59,319 bases of DNA. Origin: Nostocales cyanobacterium LEGE 11386 (GTDB taxonomy: Bacteria; Cyanobacteriota; Cyanobacteriia; Cyanobacteriales; Nostocaceae). Below the pieces are notes generated by a model. That model saw only the letters and a list, made by a program, of their open reading frames with translations, did no database searches and was not told where the DNA came from. The position numbers were made by a program, and so were the translations under genes. The stretch is from assembly GCA_015207155.1 (NCBI GenBank), contig JADEXK010000038.1:1-59319 (forward strand). Direction: 5' to 3'. Positions 8,218-15,656 of the stretch are shown in pieces; within the stretch, counting starts at the first letter, position 1, and the number at the start of each line of letters is the position of its first letter.

Positions 8218-9183
8218 TCACGCCAATCCAACTAACTTGGCGCTCAAATCCCATAGACGTTCAGCTTTATCATCATCGCTGGCTTCATTAGAGACCTCTT
8301 GAACAAAAGACTTACCATTTTTCTTTTGTCTATTGCCCCAGCTCCAATAAGCACCAGATTGACTATATGCAGGATCTGTGACCACTTCCGCCACCCGATT
8401 ACCAGCTTCCTCCTCAGACACGAAGCCCCCAGTAATATATTTTTGGAAAATTGGGAAGAGTTTCTGAAACAAGGGATAGTGGTCTCGAAACAAGGCAGTT
8501 GTAGCTACACAACCAGGATACAGAGAGCTAAAAGTAATACCGTGTGACTTGTGATAGCGCCGATGCAGCTCTCTCATCGTTAACACGTTACATACCTTAC
8601 TATCCTTATAAGCTTTGACAGGTTCAAATTTTTTGCCATCAATCATCGAGATAGGCTCTTTAAATCCTGCCTCAAAGCCCTTTAAATCACCCAAATCTGG
8701 ACGCGGCGGAATCTTCCCACCCAACTCTTTCGGGTTGTGCGTCACAGTTCCCAAAATTATCAGCCTCGGCTCGGAAGATGGTGAACTCTTCAAATCTTCG
8801 AGCAGAAGGTTACACAGGAGAAAGTGTCCGAGATGATTTGTCGCCACACTCAGTTCAAATCCTTCTGGGCTTCGCAATGGCTGTTTTAATAAAGGCATAT
8901 AAATTGCAGCATTGCAGACCAAAGCGTCGAGAGACTTGCCGCTTGCTCTAAACTCCTTAACAAACTGTCTCACACTCTCTAAAGAGGCTAAGTCAAGATG
9001 CATGATTGTGTAGCTGTCCGGCTGCATTCCCACAGATTTAGCAGCTTCTTCCGCCTTCGATAAATTCCGACAGGCCATCACCACATGCCATTGCCCCATT
9101 TGGGAAAGCGCTCTCGCGGCTTGCAAACCCACCCCAGAGGAAGCGCCCGTGATCACGACTGTTGACTTCTGATGTTGTGCCAT
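8218..9183 (-). CDS. por: Light-dependent protochlorophyllide reductase (POR)
   Basis: Reduces protochlorophyllide to chlorophyllide with NADPH and light, the penultimate stage of chlorophyll a synthesis. It is an SDR enzyme: the cofactor loop TGASSGVG is at residues 12-19, and the catalytic YKDSK (Tyr192, Lys196) follows the POR-specific loop between about 145 and 185. Cys225 in SLYPGCVA corresponds to the conserved POR cysteine. The membrane-interacting C-terminal region YITGGFVSEEEAGNRVAEVV is present. Length (321 aa) is standard. It is monocistronic, with the pentapeptide-repeat gene behind it on the same strand 139 bp upstream. Confidence 0.97.
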   Translation of the reverse strand: MAQHQKSTVVITGASSGVGLQAARALSQMGQWHVVMACRNLSKAEEAAKSVGMQPDSYTIMHLDLASLESVRQFVKEFRASGKSLDALVCNAAIYMPLLKQPLRSPEGFELSVATNHLGHFLLCNLLLEDLKSSPSSEPRLIILGTVTHNPKELGGKIPPRPDLGDLKGFEAGFKEPISMIDGKKFEPVKAYKDSKVCNVLTMRELHRRYHKSHGITFSSLYPGCVATTALFRDHYPLFQKLFPIFQKYITGGFVSEEEAGNRVAEVVTDPAYSQSGAYWSWGNRQKKNGKSFVQEVSNEASDDDKAERLWDLSAKLVGLA

Positions 9184-9322
9184 TTTGTTAAAACGTCATT
9201 GATCGTCTTTAGACCATATTGATAATCTCTAATGATCTCACACCACTGAACCACCATCTTTTAATTTTTAAGAAGAGGACTACAGCAGAGTACAAAAATC
9301 TCCCTCCATCCCCTGATTCCCA

Positions 9323-9832
9323 CTACGGACAAAACAACGTATCCCGTGTATCTCTTCCTGTAACTGGATTAGTACCTTTAGCCAGTTGGCACAATTTTTT
9401 TTGCTCATCTTGGCGCAGCAGCACATCCGTAAAATCTGCGCCATCGATAATTGCACCATCAAACCTAGCGTTAGCTGCAAACGCACCCTCTAGCACCGCA
9501 TTTGTCAAATTTGCTTTAATGAAGCGAGCTGAATCTAAAGTAGCATTTGTGAGGTCAGCATTTTCCAAATTTGCCGACTCTAAATTTGCCGCGAAGAAAC
9601 TCACACCCCGCAAATTAGCATGGCTAAAGTCACTCTGGCGGAGATTAGCTTTGGTAAAACTAGAGTCTGTTAAATCACGTCCGGAAAAATCAGCTTCTAC
9701 CAAAATTTCTTTGTTATATTCAAGGGCTAAAGCTGTTGGCACAAACCCTACAGTTACCGTGATGCCAACTACTGCCCAAAGCAATACACTGAGTATGCTT
9801 GCCCACATTCGATTACTTAATTTAAAATTCAT
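9323..9832 (-). CDS. Exported pentapeptide-repeat protein
   Basis: Tandem A(D/N)LXX repeats run from about residue 46 to 140 (ADFSGRDL, KANLRQSDFSHANLRG, ESANLENADLTNATL), predicting a right-handed quadrilateral beta-helix of about four coils. The N-terminus (MNFKLSNRM, a hydrophobic stretch, then PTALALEY) is a signal peptide, so the protein acts in the thylakoid lumen or periplasm, like known lumenal pentapeptide proteins. I chose the ATG at 9832 because the longer form would overlap the divergent yraN start. Two cysteines in the tail (KKLCQLAK, TLFCP) may form a disulfide. Function is unknown. Confidence 0.88.
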   Translation of the reverse strand: MNFKLSNRMWASILSVLLWAVVGITVTVGFVPTALALEYNKEILVEADFSGRDLTDSSFTKANLRQSDFSHANLRGVSFFAANLESANLENADLTNATLDSARFIKANLTNAVLEGAFAANARFDGAIIDGADFTDVLLRQDEQKKLCQLAKGTNPVTGRDTRDTLFCP

Positions 9833-9847
9833 CATAATTTTGAACCA

Positions 9848-10354
9848 ATGGCGAACCCTCCTCCCTCTCATTATCCCGATATTGGTGAATTAGGAGAAGA
9901 CCTGGTAGCACAATGGTTACAGTCTACAGGTTGGATAATTTTACAGCGTCGCTTTTCTAGCCGTTGGGGAGAAATCGATATTATTGCCCAACAACAGGGA
10001 AAGCAACCAAGCAGTGAAAAAAATTTTTCTGTCAGCCAATTGCCCCAAGTGGCATTTGTCGAAGTGAAAACTCGCAGTCAAGGCAGTTGGGATGCAGGAG
10101 GTAGAAGTGCTATCACACCACAAAAGCAAACAAAACTCTGGCGGACGGCCAAAATGTTTTTAGTTCAGTATCCTGAAAAAGCTGACTACCCCTGTCGCTT
10201 TGATGTTGCTATTGTTTACTGTCAGCGAATATTAAAACAGAGTACTGGGCGGACAGCGACTGCAAAAGCTTTAGCTAGCTTCTCAACATCCGGATACCAA
10301 TTTACTCTGCAAGAATATATTCCAGCAGCTTTTGACTTTTCCAGTGAGAGCTGA
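9848..10354 (+). CDS. yraN: YraN family (UPF0102) nuclease-fold protein
   Basis: The N-terminal block GELGEDLVAQWLQSTGWIIL and then SSRWGEIDIIA, followed by VAFVEVKTR, is the UPF0102 signature with the acidic-acidic-K pattern of a restriction-endonuclease-like fold (Glu and Asp of GEIDII; EVK). The family is found throughout bacteria and is thought to act in DNA processing, but no reaction is firmly established. Length is 168 aa against about 120-130 in most members; the excess is an insert after IIAQQQGK and a C-terminal extension (KQSTGRTATAKALAS). Its start codon lies 15 bp from that of the divergent pentapeptide gene. Confidence 0.9.
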   Translation: MANPPPSHYPDIGELGEDLVAQWLQSTGWIILQRRFSSRWGEIDIIAQQQGKQPSSEKNFSVSQLPQVAFVEVKTRSQGSWDAGGRSAITPQKQTKLWRTAKMFLVQYPEKADYPCRFDVAIVYCQRILKQSTGRTATAKALASFSTSGYQFTLQEYIPAAFDFSSES

Positions 10355-10468
10355 TGACAGTGGCTTAATTCTCAAATTGGCTGACTGGTAATTAGTCATG
10401 GATCAAATATCTCTGTTTACCAATTACCAATACCAATTCTCTAGTATTAGCGCTCAAACCGCACGATA

Positions 10469-10858
10469 TCACGCCAGTGTTTCTGGACAGTAGCCCAGCC
10501 CCCGGACGAATTGTTGTCGGAACGCTTCAATTTCTTCTCTCTCTGGGCTACCATGAGAAACGATCGCTACTTGATAGCGGCGCATGACGTCTACAGGGCA
10601 CTGTCCTGCTTCTAAGCTCCAAAGTGCCATTTGTACCCGCATTGGTGGCTCATAGGTAATTCCTAATTCATTGAGAAAAGCCCGAAAGTCACCATCCTCT
10701 TGGGGAGAAATTTGACTTTTGAGTTTGATCCTCACCACCCAGCCATCAATTTGATGAATCACGGTGACGAAGGAAACGGGCATCTGGGGTCTGGAGTGCA
10801 GATGTTGAACGACCCTCAGAGTTAGACTGGCATTTGCCAGGTAATACAAGTATTCCAT
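10469..10858 (-). CDS. Conserved unknown protein, 129 aa
   Basis: A soluble protein with no signal peptide. The first half is beta-alpha-like (LTLRVVQHLHSRPQMPVSFV, VIHQIDGWVVRIKL) and the second half contains PPMRVQMALWSLEAGQCP and DVMRRYQVAIVSHGSPERE. Base composition and codon use match neighbouring genes, and HIP1-like sites are present, so it is very likely a real gene. I do not recognise a characterised family. It is divergent from queA with a 216-bp spacer. Confidence 0.65.
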   Translation of the reverse strand: MEYLYYLANASLTLRVVQHLHSRPQMPVSFVTVIHQIDGWVVRIKLKSQISPQEDGDFRAFLNELGITYEPPMRVQMALWSLEAGQCPVDVMRRYQVAIVSHGSPEREEIEAFRQQFVRGLGYCPETLA

Positions 10859-10928
10859 GTTGGTTGCTGCTTGGGATCAAAGCCAATCCTACATATCTAT
10901 CTTCGTAAATAGATCGCTGTTCCCGGTA

Positions 10929-10966
10929 GGGTAAAAGCCCCCGTTTTCTTATGGGGAGGTTTACCC
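10929..10966 (+). promoter_or_regulatory. Hairpin in the queA leader
   Basis: Outer stem GGGTAAA / TTTACCC encloses a second helix CCCC / GGGG, and AATTTTTATC follows, so it could act as an intrinsic terminator or attenuator 109 nt before queA. It does not match the preQ1-I consensus I know. Role unproven. Confidence 0.35.
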
Positions 10967-11074
10967 AATTTTTATCGTGATGCTTCCGTGTTACCTAATA
11001 GGATCAATCTTATAGTCTCAAGATCAAATTGAGCATTTTTCTAGGAAATCTCCAACTAAATTGTTGAAAGCAGG

Positions 11075-12292
11075 ATGAATTCAATGAAGCAACAAATCTC
11101 ACATATTAATTTAGATAGCCTTTCTGAAGAAGAGCCAAAAGATGTGAATTTAGACGGTTCATTAGCTGGGTATGACTACACGTTACCAACTGAACTCATT
11201 GCTCAAAATCCTGTATTTCCCAGAGATAGCTCGCGTTTATTGGTGATCAATTCTCCCACTACAGGTAAAGAAACAGCACCTCTAAACCACATTTTTCGAG
11301 ACTTACCAGAGTTACTACGCACTGGTGACTTATTAGTCATAAATAATACTAAAGTTATTCCAGCGCGTCTGTATGGGCGTAAATCTACTGGTGCAGAAAT
11401 AGAGGTTTTGCTTGTGGAAGAGCGCCAACATAACTGTTGGTTAGCCTTAGTCAAGCCAGGAAAACGCTTCAAACGAGGAACCAAGATTATTTTTAAATCA
11501 AGGAAACTAGGCATTAGTGTTCAGGAACTAGGAATTGGGAATGAAGCAGATTCTTATCCAGTCCCCAGTTCCCCACTAACCGCCACAGTCCTAGAAACAG
11601 ACGCAGCGACTGGAGGGCGTTTGTTGCAATTTGATGTGCCCGAAGGAAAATCTTTAGTACAACTGTTAGATGAATTCGGTGAAATACCCCTACCACCTTA
11701 TATTACGTCATCAACGGCTGCTGATGAACAATATCAGACAGTTTATGCCCAACAGCCAGGAGCGATCGCTGCACCTACAGCAGGATTACACTTTACCCCA
11801 GAATTGCTAGCAAAGTTGCGCGATCGCGGAATTAATCAAGCTTTTGTGACATTACACGTTGGCGTGGGCACATTTCGTCCCGTGGAAGTGGAAGACGTGA
11901 CAAGTCACCAGATGCATGAAGAATGGATTGAAGTTTCCCCGGAAACAGTAGAGCAAATTCGCGCCACTCAAGCAGCTGGTGGTCGGATTATTGCCGTGGG
12001 AACAACAGTAGTCCGCGCCTTAGAAGGAGCAGCTCAATCTGGAGATTTACAACCATTTTGTGGCAAAACAGACTTATTTATTTATCCTGGTTACCAATGG
12101 CGGGTAGTCGAAGGTCTGATAACTAATTTTCATCTGCCGCGTTCCAGTTTGCTAATGTTGGTGAGTGCGTTGATTGGTAGACAACGCTTGTTAAATATAT
12201 ACAAAGAAGCGATCGCCTCTCAATATCGCTTTTATTCTTTCGGTGATGCCATGCTAATTCTGCCAGAAGCGATAAAAGTGCTTCCTTCCTGA
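11075..12292 (+). CDS. queA: S-adenosylmethionine:tRNA ribosyltransferase-isomerase
   Basis: Transfers and rearranges the ribosyl part of SAM onto 7-aminomethyl-7-deazaguanine in tRNA, giving epoxyqueuosine. Family blocks are clear: YTLPTELIAQNP near residue 36, GDLLVINNTKVIPARLYGRK near 90, the long motif AAPTAGLHFTPELL near 235, TLHVGVGTFRPV near 262, and FHLPRSSLLMLVSALIG near 352. Length is 405 aa; most QueA proteins are about 345-360, and the extra residues are an N-terminal tail of about 30 and an insert near 145-180 (LGIGNEADSYPVPSSPL). Start by ATG at 11075 behind AGCAGG. No other queuosine gene is adjacent. Confidence 0.95.
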   Translation: MNSMKQQISHINLDSLSEEEPKDVNLDGSLAGYDYTLPTELIAQNPVFPRDSSRLLVINSPTTGKETAPLNHIFRDLPELLRTGDLLVINNTKVIPARLYGRKSTGAEIEVLLVEERQHNCWLALVKPGKRFKRGTKIIFKSRKLGISVQELGIGNEADSYPVPSSPLTATVLETDAATGGRLLQFDVPEGKSLVQLLDEFGEIPLPPYITSSTAADEQYQTVYAQQPGAIAAPTAGLHFTPELLAKLRDRGINQAFVTLHVGVGTFRPVEVEDVTSHQMHEEWIEVSPETVEQIRATQAAGGRIIAVGTTVVRALEGAAQSGDLQPFCGKTDLFIYPGYQWRVVEGLITNFHLPRSSLLMLVSALIGRQRLLNIYKEAIASQYRFYSFGDAMLILPEAIKVLPS

Positions 12293-12345
12293 GTGTTGAG
12301 TACTGAGTTAGGAGTTTTTAATTTTTAACTTTTAATTTTTTATCT
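12293..12345. repeat. STRR-type spacer after queA
   Basis: Degenerate heptamers of the GAGT(G/A)CT and TTTTTAA type (GTGTTGAGTACTGAGTTAG, then TTTTTAATTTTTAACTTTT). This is a typical heterocystous-cyanobacterium short tandem repeat tract. Confidence 0.6.
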
Positions 12346-12399
12346 CATGGTGGGTACTCTGACTTATAAGGATCTACAAAAAGTACAGAGTTGCCATTT

Positions 12400-13488
12400 A
12401 TGTATAAACAGCATCAAATTCGTCAGTGGTTTTGCTGCTTTTCTCCGGTCTTCTCCTGGCGGCAGTCACATCTGGGACTTCTCTGTGCTGCCTCTACATT
12501 TTTGGTGTTGGCTGCACCGACAATTATGGATTTACCAGGAAGCAAGCTGCTGGCACAAAATTCCATTTCTCAGGATTTGGAAGCAGCTAGCTTTTACCAG
12601 CAGGGAGTCACACGCTATAACCGGAATGACTTACAGGGTGCAGAATCTGCCTTTCGTCGAGCGTTGCAGCGTGATCCTACTCTCGGCATGGCACGTAATT
12701 ACTTGGGTAATATTCTGCTGATGCAAAATCGCTTGGATGTAGCAGTCCAAGAATATGGAGAAGCGCTGAGAATTAATCCTAACTTGAGTGAAACTTATTA
12801 CAACTTAGGGTTAGCCTTGCATCGACAAGGACAAAAAGAAGCCGCAATTACAGCTTATCGACAAGCTTTAGTCATAGATCCGACAAAAGCCGCAGCCCAG
12901 TATAATTTGGGTTTAGTACTGTACGAATTAGGACAGACCCAAGAAGCGATCGCCGCATACGAGCAAGCAATTAATTTAGATAGAACCAATGCTGACGCTT
13001 ATTTTAACTTAGCGATCGCCCAGCAAGGACAAGGACAAATAGAGCCAGCGATCGCCGCTTATCAACAAGCCTTAGAGTTAGATCCAAAAAATGCCACAGC
13101 CTACAACAATATGGGCAGTCTGAGGGCAATTCAAGGTCAAAATACCGAAGCGATTTCTGTTTATCGGCAAGCTATTCGCCAAAATCCCCAGAATGCCTCA
13201 GCTTACTATAACTTGGGAGTAACTTTATACAATCAGGGTGAACTCAAGAAAGCCAATGCAGTATTGAAACGTGCCCACAAAGAATATCAGGAACAAGGCA
13301 ACTTTGAGGAAGCTCAGAAGATTGAGGAATTAATGCAGCAAATTGCCCAGGTGCTAGAGCAACAGCGTCAAGCCACGCAAACAGCTACGTCTAATGAGAA
13401 ACCGACTACTACAGGTAATGTAGTCATACCTGAGACAACTCCCGGCAATGTGCCAGTTTCTTTTGATAAACAGCCAATGATGAAATAG
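12400..13488 (+). CDS. Exported tetratricopeptide-repeat protein
   Basis: I use the ATG at 12400 rather than an upstream TTG. Residues 20-47 form a signal-peptide-like hydrophobic stretch (LGLLCAASTFLVLAAPTI). From about residue 60 to 310 there are seven TPR units of 34 residues with the usual W/L-G-Y-A-F-A-P pattern, for example AYYNLGVTLYNQGELKKA. The 50-residue tail is glutamine- and threonine-rich and disordered. It probably scaffolds protein complexes on the lumenal or periplasmic side; partners cannot be inferred. Several HIP1 octamers lie inside the repeats. A hairpin terminator follows. Confidence 0.88.
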   Translation: MYKQHQIRQWFCCFSPVFSWRQSHLGLLCAASTFLVLAAPTIMDLPGSKLLAQNSISQDLEAASFYQQGVTRYNRNDLQGAESAFRRALQRDPTLGMARNYLGNILLMQNRLDVAVQEYGEALRINPNLSETYYNLGLALHRQGQKEAAITAYRQALVIDPTKAAAQYNLGLVLYELGQTQEAIAAYEQAINLDRTNADAYFNLAIAQQGQGQIEPAIAAYQQALELDPKNATAYNNMGSLRAIQGQNTEAISVYRQAIRQNPQNASAYYNLGVTLYNQGELKKANAVLKRAHKEYQEQGNFEEAQKIEELMQQIAQVLEQQRQATQTATSNEKPTTTGNVVIPETTPGNVPVSFDKQPMMK

Positions 13489-13496
13489 CCAGTAGA

Positions 13497-13522
13497 GTGT
13501 GTTGTCGTGCAGCGCAACACAC
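13497..13522 (+). terminator. Hairpin after the TPR gene
   Basis: Perfect 8-bp stem GTGTGTTG / CAACACAC with a 10-nt loop, 8 bp after the stop codon. There is no long T-tract, only CATTCTCATC. This is the GTGTTGCG-type repeat commonly found at cyanobacterial gene ends. Confidence 0.55.
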
Positions 13523-13797
13523 CATTCTCATCTAATACAGCAACTTAGTTTGTAGTAAGTAGCTCTAACTCTTTAAAACCTGGCAAAAGAGCGATAAATC
13601 GCTCACTACAAACAAAACTTTATTTTACGTTTTTTCTCTAGCCCCAGTTAAGACAGGGGCGGAGATTTTTTTGTCAATTAACGTGAGTTCGACAAGTGGA
13701 AAAAACCCCTCTCCAAACCTCTCCCCTGCCAGGAGGAGCCACTGCGTTCGCGGGTTCCCCGCGTTGTAGCACGTGGCGTTAGAGGCTTTGAAACCTT
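13523..13797. repeat. Repeat-rich spacer
   Basis: Holds an inverted pair TTTGTAGT / ACTACAAA around GAGCGATAAATCGCTC (13550-13615) and a GC-rich palindromic tract (13736-13780, CGCGGGTTCCCCGCG). No gene is supported. Confidence 0.6.
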
Positions 13798-14158
13798 GAT
13801 TTTTAGTTCAAAACTAGGGAGATTTTTGCCCCTCTCCGATACGGAGAGGGGTTGGGGTGAGGTTCATCGAATTCACGTTCAATTAATTGGTAGGAGTTCT
13901 GCTGCTGTTGCGGATGAAAATCCAGCGATTATTTTCCTCACAACATCTGATGTGCGTACAATTAGTAGAAAAACAATTGCTGAAGCTAACCGTAGAGGTA
14001 TAGGAGTCTGGCATTCCATAGGATGCGAAATTACACCACTGTCTGGCAATCTTCAAATGGGTCAAACTGTATTACTGAATCCTGGCGTGTATATCAATCC
14101 TGGCAGGATTCCAATAAGTTATGGTGGCCCTGGAACTCCTGGTAGGCTCTCAAACTAA
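13796..14158 (+). CDS. Unknown protein whose 5' end lies in a dispersed repeat; possibly truncated
   Basis: The frame starts with TTG, and its first 28 residues (MIFSSKLGRFLPLSDTERGW then GEVHRIHV) are a translation of repeat copy B. The remaining 92 residues (from QLIGRSSAAVADENPAIIFL) look like normal coding sequence, ending in a glycine/proline-rich tail LLNPGVYINPGRIPISYGGP. No ATG or GTG start exists between the repeat and residue 87. Either the repeat inserted into and replaced the true 5' end, leaving a pseudogene, or the protein now starts inside the repeat. I do not recognise the family. Confidence 0.4.
   Translation: MIFSSKLGRFLPLSDTERGWGEVHRIHVQLIGRSSAAVADENPAIIFLTTSDVRTISRKTIAEANRRGIGVWHSIGCEITPLSGNLQMGQTVLLNPGVYINPGRIPISYGGPGTPGRLSN
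13798..13879. repeat. Dispersed repeat, copy B, intact
   Basis: Reverse complement of copy A (1671-1902) without the MITE; the two agree over about 78 bp with only a few mismatches. The core CCCCTCTCCG / CGGAGAGGGG is an inverted repeat around ATA. It supplies the first codons of the next open frame. Confidence 0.85.
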
Positions 14159-14166
14159 CTCCAAAT

Positions 14167-14298
14167 ATGTCAATATATTTTGTCAGAGAAGAAGGTATCC
14201 CGCTAGAACAGCGTAGAGGGGTAGAAACAATTGACCGGAATCTTCTGTTTATCCTTGTTCGAGCATCTGTAGAACCAGTTAGTTGCCCAGGCTTTTAG
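14167..14298 (+). CDS. Possible 43-residue protein
   Basis: An ATG frame 8 bp after the preceding stop encodes MSIYFVREEGIPLEQRRGVE followed by 23 more residues ending VEPVSCPGF. It has no good ribosome site. Charged and short; it may be a real small gene of the 13.8-15.3 kb island or the remnant of a longer one. No family recognised. Confidence 0.3.
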   Translation: MSIYFVREEGIPLEQRRGVETIDRNLLFILVRASVEPVSCPGF

Positions 14299-14311
14299 CA
14301 CCTTAAGGCAG

Positions 14312-14806
14312 ATGAATATCTGGATACGCAATGCTTATAACTGTGAAATTGATATTCACGATGAAAGCACTGTTGTTTTTCAACTGCGAGGGCATCCCTG
14401 GAGCTTAATTTATAAGCCATATAGCTCATCAATGAAAATCGATTTAACAGAAGAAGATGCTCGCAATATTTCAGAATTCTTAGGTACTTACGTTATTTAC
14501 TATGCTGGTAGCGATACTTGTGGGACTCTTGAATACCAGCTTTATAGTAATGGTATTTGTCTAGAAAAACTATCTTTTGAAGAGAAATTTAAGTGCGAAT
14601 TTCAGTCTCAGATTCGTCAAATTGAAATTAGGAATATCAGAAAAAATACTTACACATTTACAATGAACTTCATTCGCGACCAGGAAGCTTATATTCCTTG
14701 CATAGTCGAGGTGGAAAGCTTAAAAACAGGTCAACGCAAAACTTTACACATTGAAGACTTGATGCCTAATGAAGTGGAACGGATGGATTACCTAGCACAA
14801 CAATAA
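14312..14806 (+). CDS. Unknown soluble protein, 164 aa
   Basis: ATG preceded by TTAAGGCAG. Residues 1-75 are beta-rich (YNCEIDIHDESTVVFQLRGH), the middle is basic and the end acidic (IEDLMPNEVERMDYLAQQ). No signal peptide, membrane segment or known motif. Base composition is slightly more AT-rich than in neighbouring housekeeping genes. It sits 13 bp after the small frame and 29 bp before a TPR gene on the same strand, so these may be one transcript. It may be an accessory gene with no assigned function. Confidence 0.55.
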   Translation: MNIWIRNAYNCEIDIHDESTVVFQLRGHPWSLIYKPYSSSMKIDLTEEDARNISEFLGTYVIYYAGSDTCGTLEYQLYSNGICLEKLSFEEKFKCEFQSQIRQIEIRNIRKNTYTFTMNFIRDQEAYIPCIVEVESLKTGQRKTLHIEDLMPNEVERMDYLAQQ

Positions 14807-14835
14807 ACTGTAAGTATAATCAGGAGTAATTTTCA

Positions 14836-15318
14836 ATGAAATCAAGAACAAAACGCCTGCCTCTTATATGTGGCATATGTTTTGCGGTGATTGTCTGCCC
14901 TGTAATTCTTTATTCTGTAGTGAAAGCTCAAGAACAGTCAGCTTGCAATGTGGTCGAACCATCAGAGCAAGTAAGTGATTTAAATGGTTTGTGTAGTCCA
15001 AGTAATCAAAAACAAGATTTAGAACCTATGGTGAGTGCTGAAGAATTTTTCCGACGAGGGCGTGACTTTGATAGACAAGGTAAGTCTCAAGAGGCAATTG
15101 CTGAATACACACGAGCAATTGAGCTTGATCCTAACTATGCCGAGGCGTATTTTTTCCGGGGTAATGCTCTGGCTTTAGAAGGACAACCACAAAAAGGAAT
15201 TGAGGATGCACAGAAGGCTGTAGCTATCTATCAATCGAGAGGAAATTTGGAAAGAGCAGAAGCGATGATGCTACATGAAAAAATGATTCGGGAAGGTATG
15301 CAAGAAGGTGAATTTTAA
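14836..15318 (+). CDS. Exported TPR protein, 160 aa
   Basis: Start ATG behind AGGAG (in ATCAGGAGTAATTTTCA), a strong ribosome site. Residues 1-32 are a signal peptide or membrane anchor (KRLPLICGICFAVIVCPVIL) ending near VKAQ. Residues 66-135 contain two TPR units (EEFFRRGRDFDRQGKSQEAI; AYFFRGNALALEGQPQKGIE) and a helical tail. Two cysteines of the mature N-terminal part could pair. It probably mediates protein contacts outside the cytoplasm. No partner can be named. Confidence 0.75.
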   Translation: MKSRTKRLPLICGICFAVIVCPVILYSVVKAQEQSACNVVEPSEQVSDLNGLCSPSNQKQDLEPMVSAEEFFRRGRDFDRQGKSQEAIAEYTRAIELDPNYAEAYFFRGNALALEGQPQKGIEDAQKAVAIYQSRGNLERAEAMMLHEKMIREGMQEGEF

Positions 15319-15656
15319 AGTACCAAGTCCTGGCGATTAGAAATCGCGGCTATACAAACTAAGTACAACATTTCATTAATTCGTAGCGAATTCTTTGCGT
15401 ACCTCTGCGCATCCCTCTGCGCACGACAGTCGCTACAAGTCGGCAAAGCCTTATGCCTACGGCACGTTACGCGGTAAGCGCAGCTATGCCCGTTAGGGCT
15501 TTACGGCAGTTCCTCTTTGGGGAAACCACTAAGACCGGACTGCCTCACCAACGCGCTGTCTCCTCTTTGCGTTTAAATTTCCCCCCTCAATTCGCCACGA
15601 TTTTACGCAAATCTGTACTAAGTCCGCCTACGCGGACTCACGGAAAACCAAGGGTG
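15319..15656. repeat. Composite of dispersed palindromic repeats
   Basis: No gene. Contains GGCGATTAGAAATCGCGGCT (15333-15352), and a longer tract (15440-15560) of short palindromes such as GCCTACGGCACGTTACGCGG and GTTCCTCTTTGGGGAAACC. Related tracts occur at 42985-43140 and 13736-13780. A short open frame here is not credible as a protein. Confidence 0.7.

Noticed and set aside
9219..9893. 224-codon plus-strand frame rich in SKFA/KLA repeats
   Set aside because: It is the reverse complement of the pentapeptide-repeat gene; the repeated look simply mirrors the ADLXX codons.
10859..11074. preQ1 riboswitch in front of queA
   Set aside because: The hairpin there lacks the A-rich tail and loop bases of preQ1-I and the layout of other classes; kept only as an unassigned hairpin.
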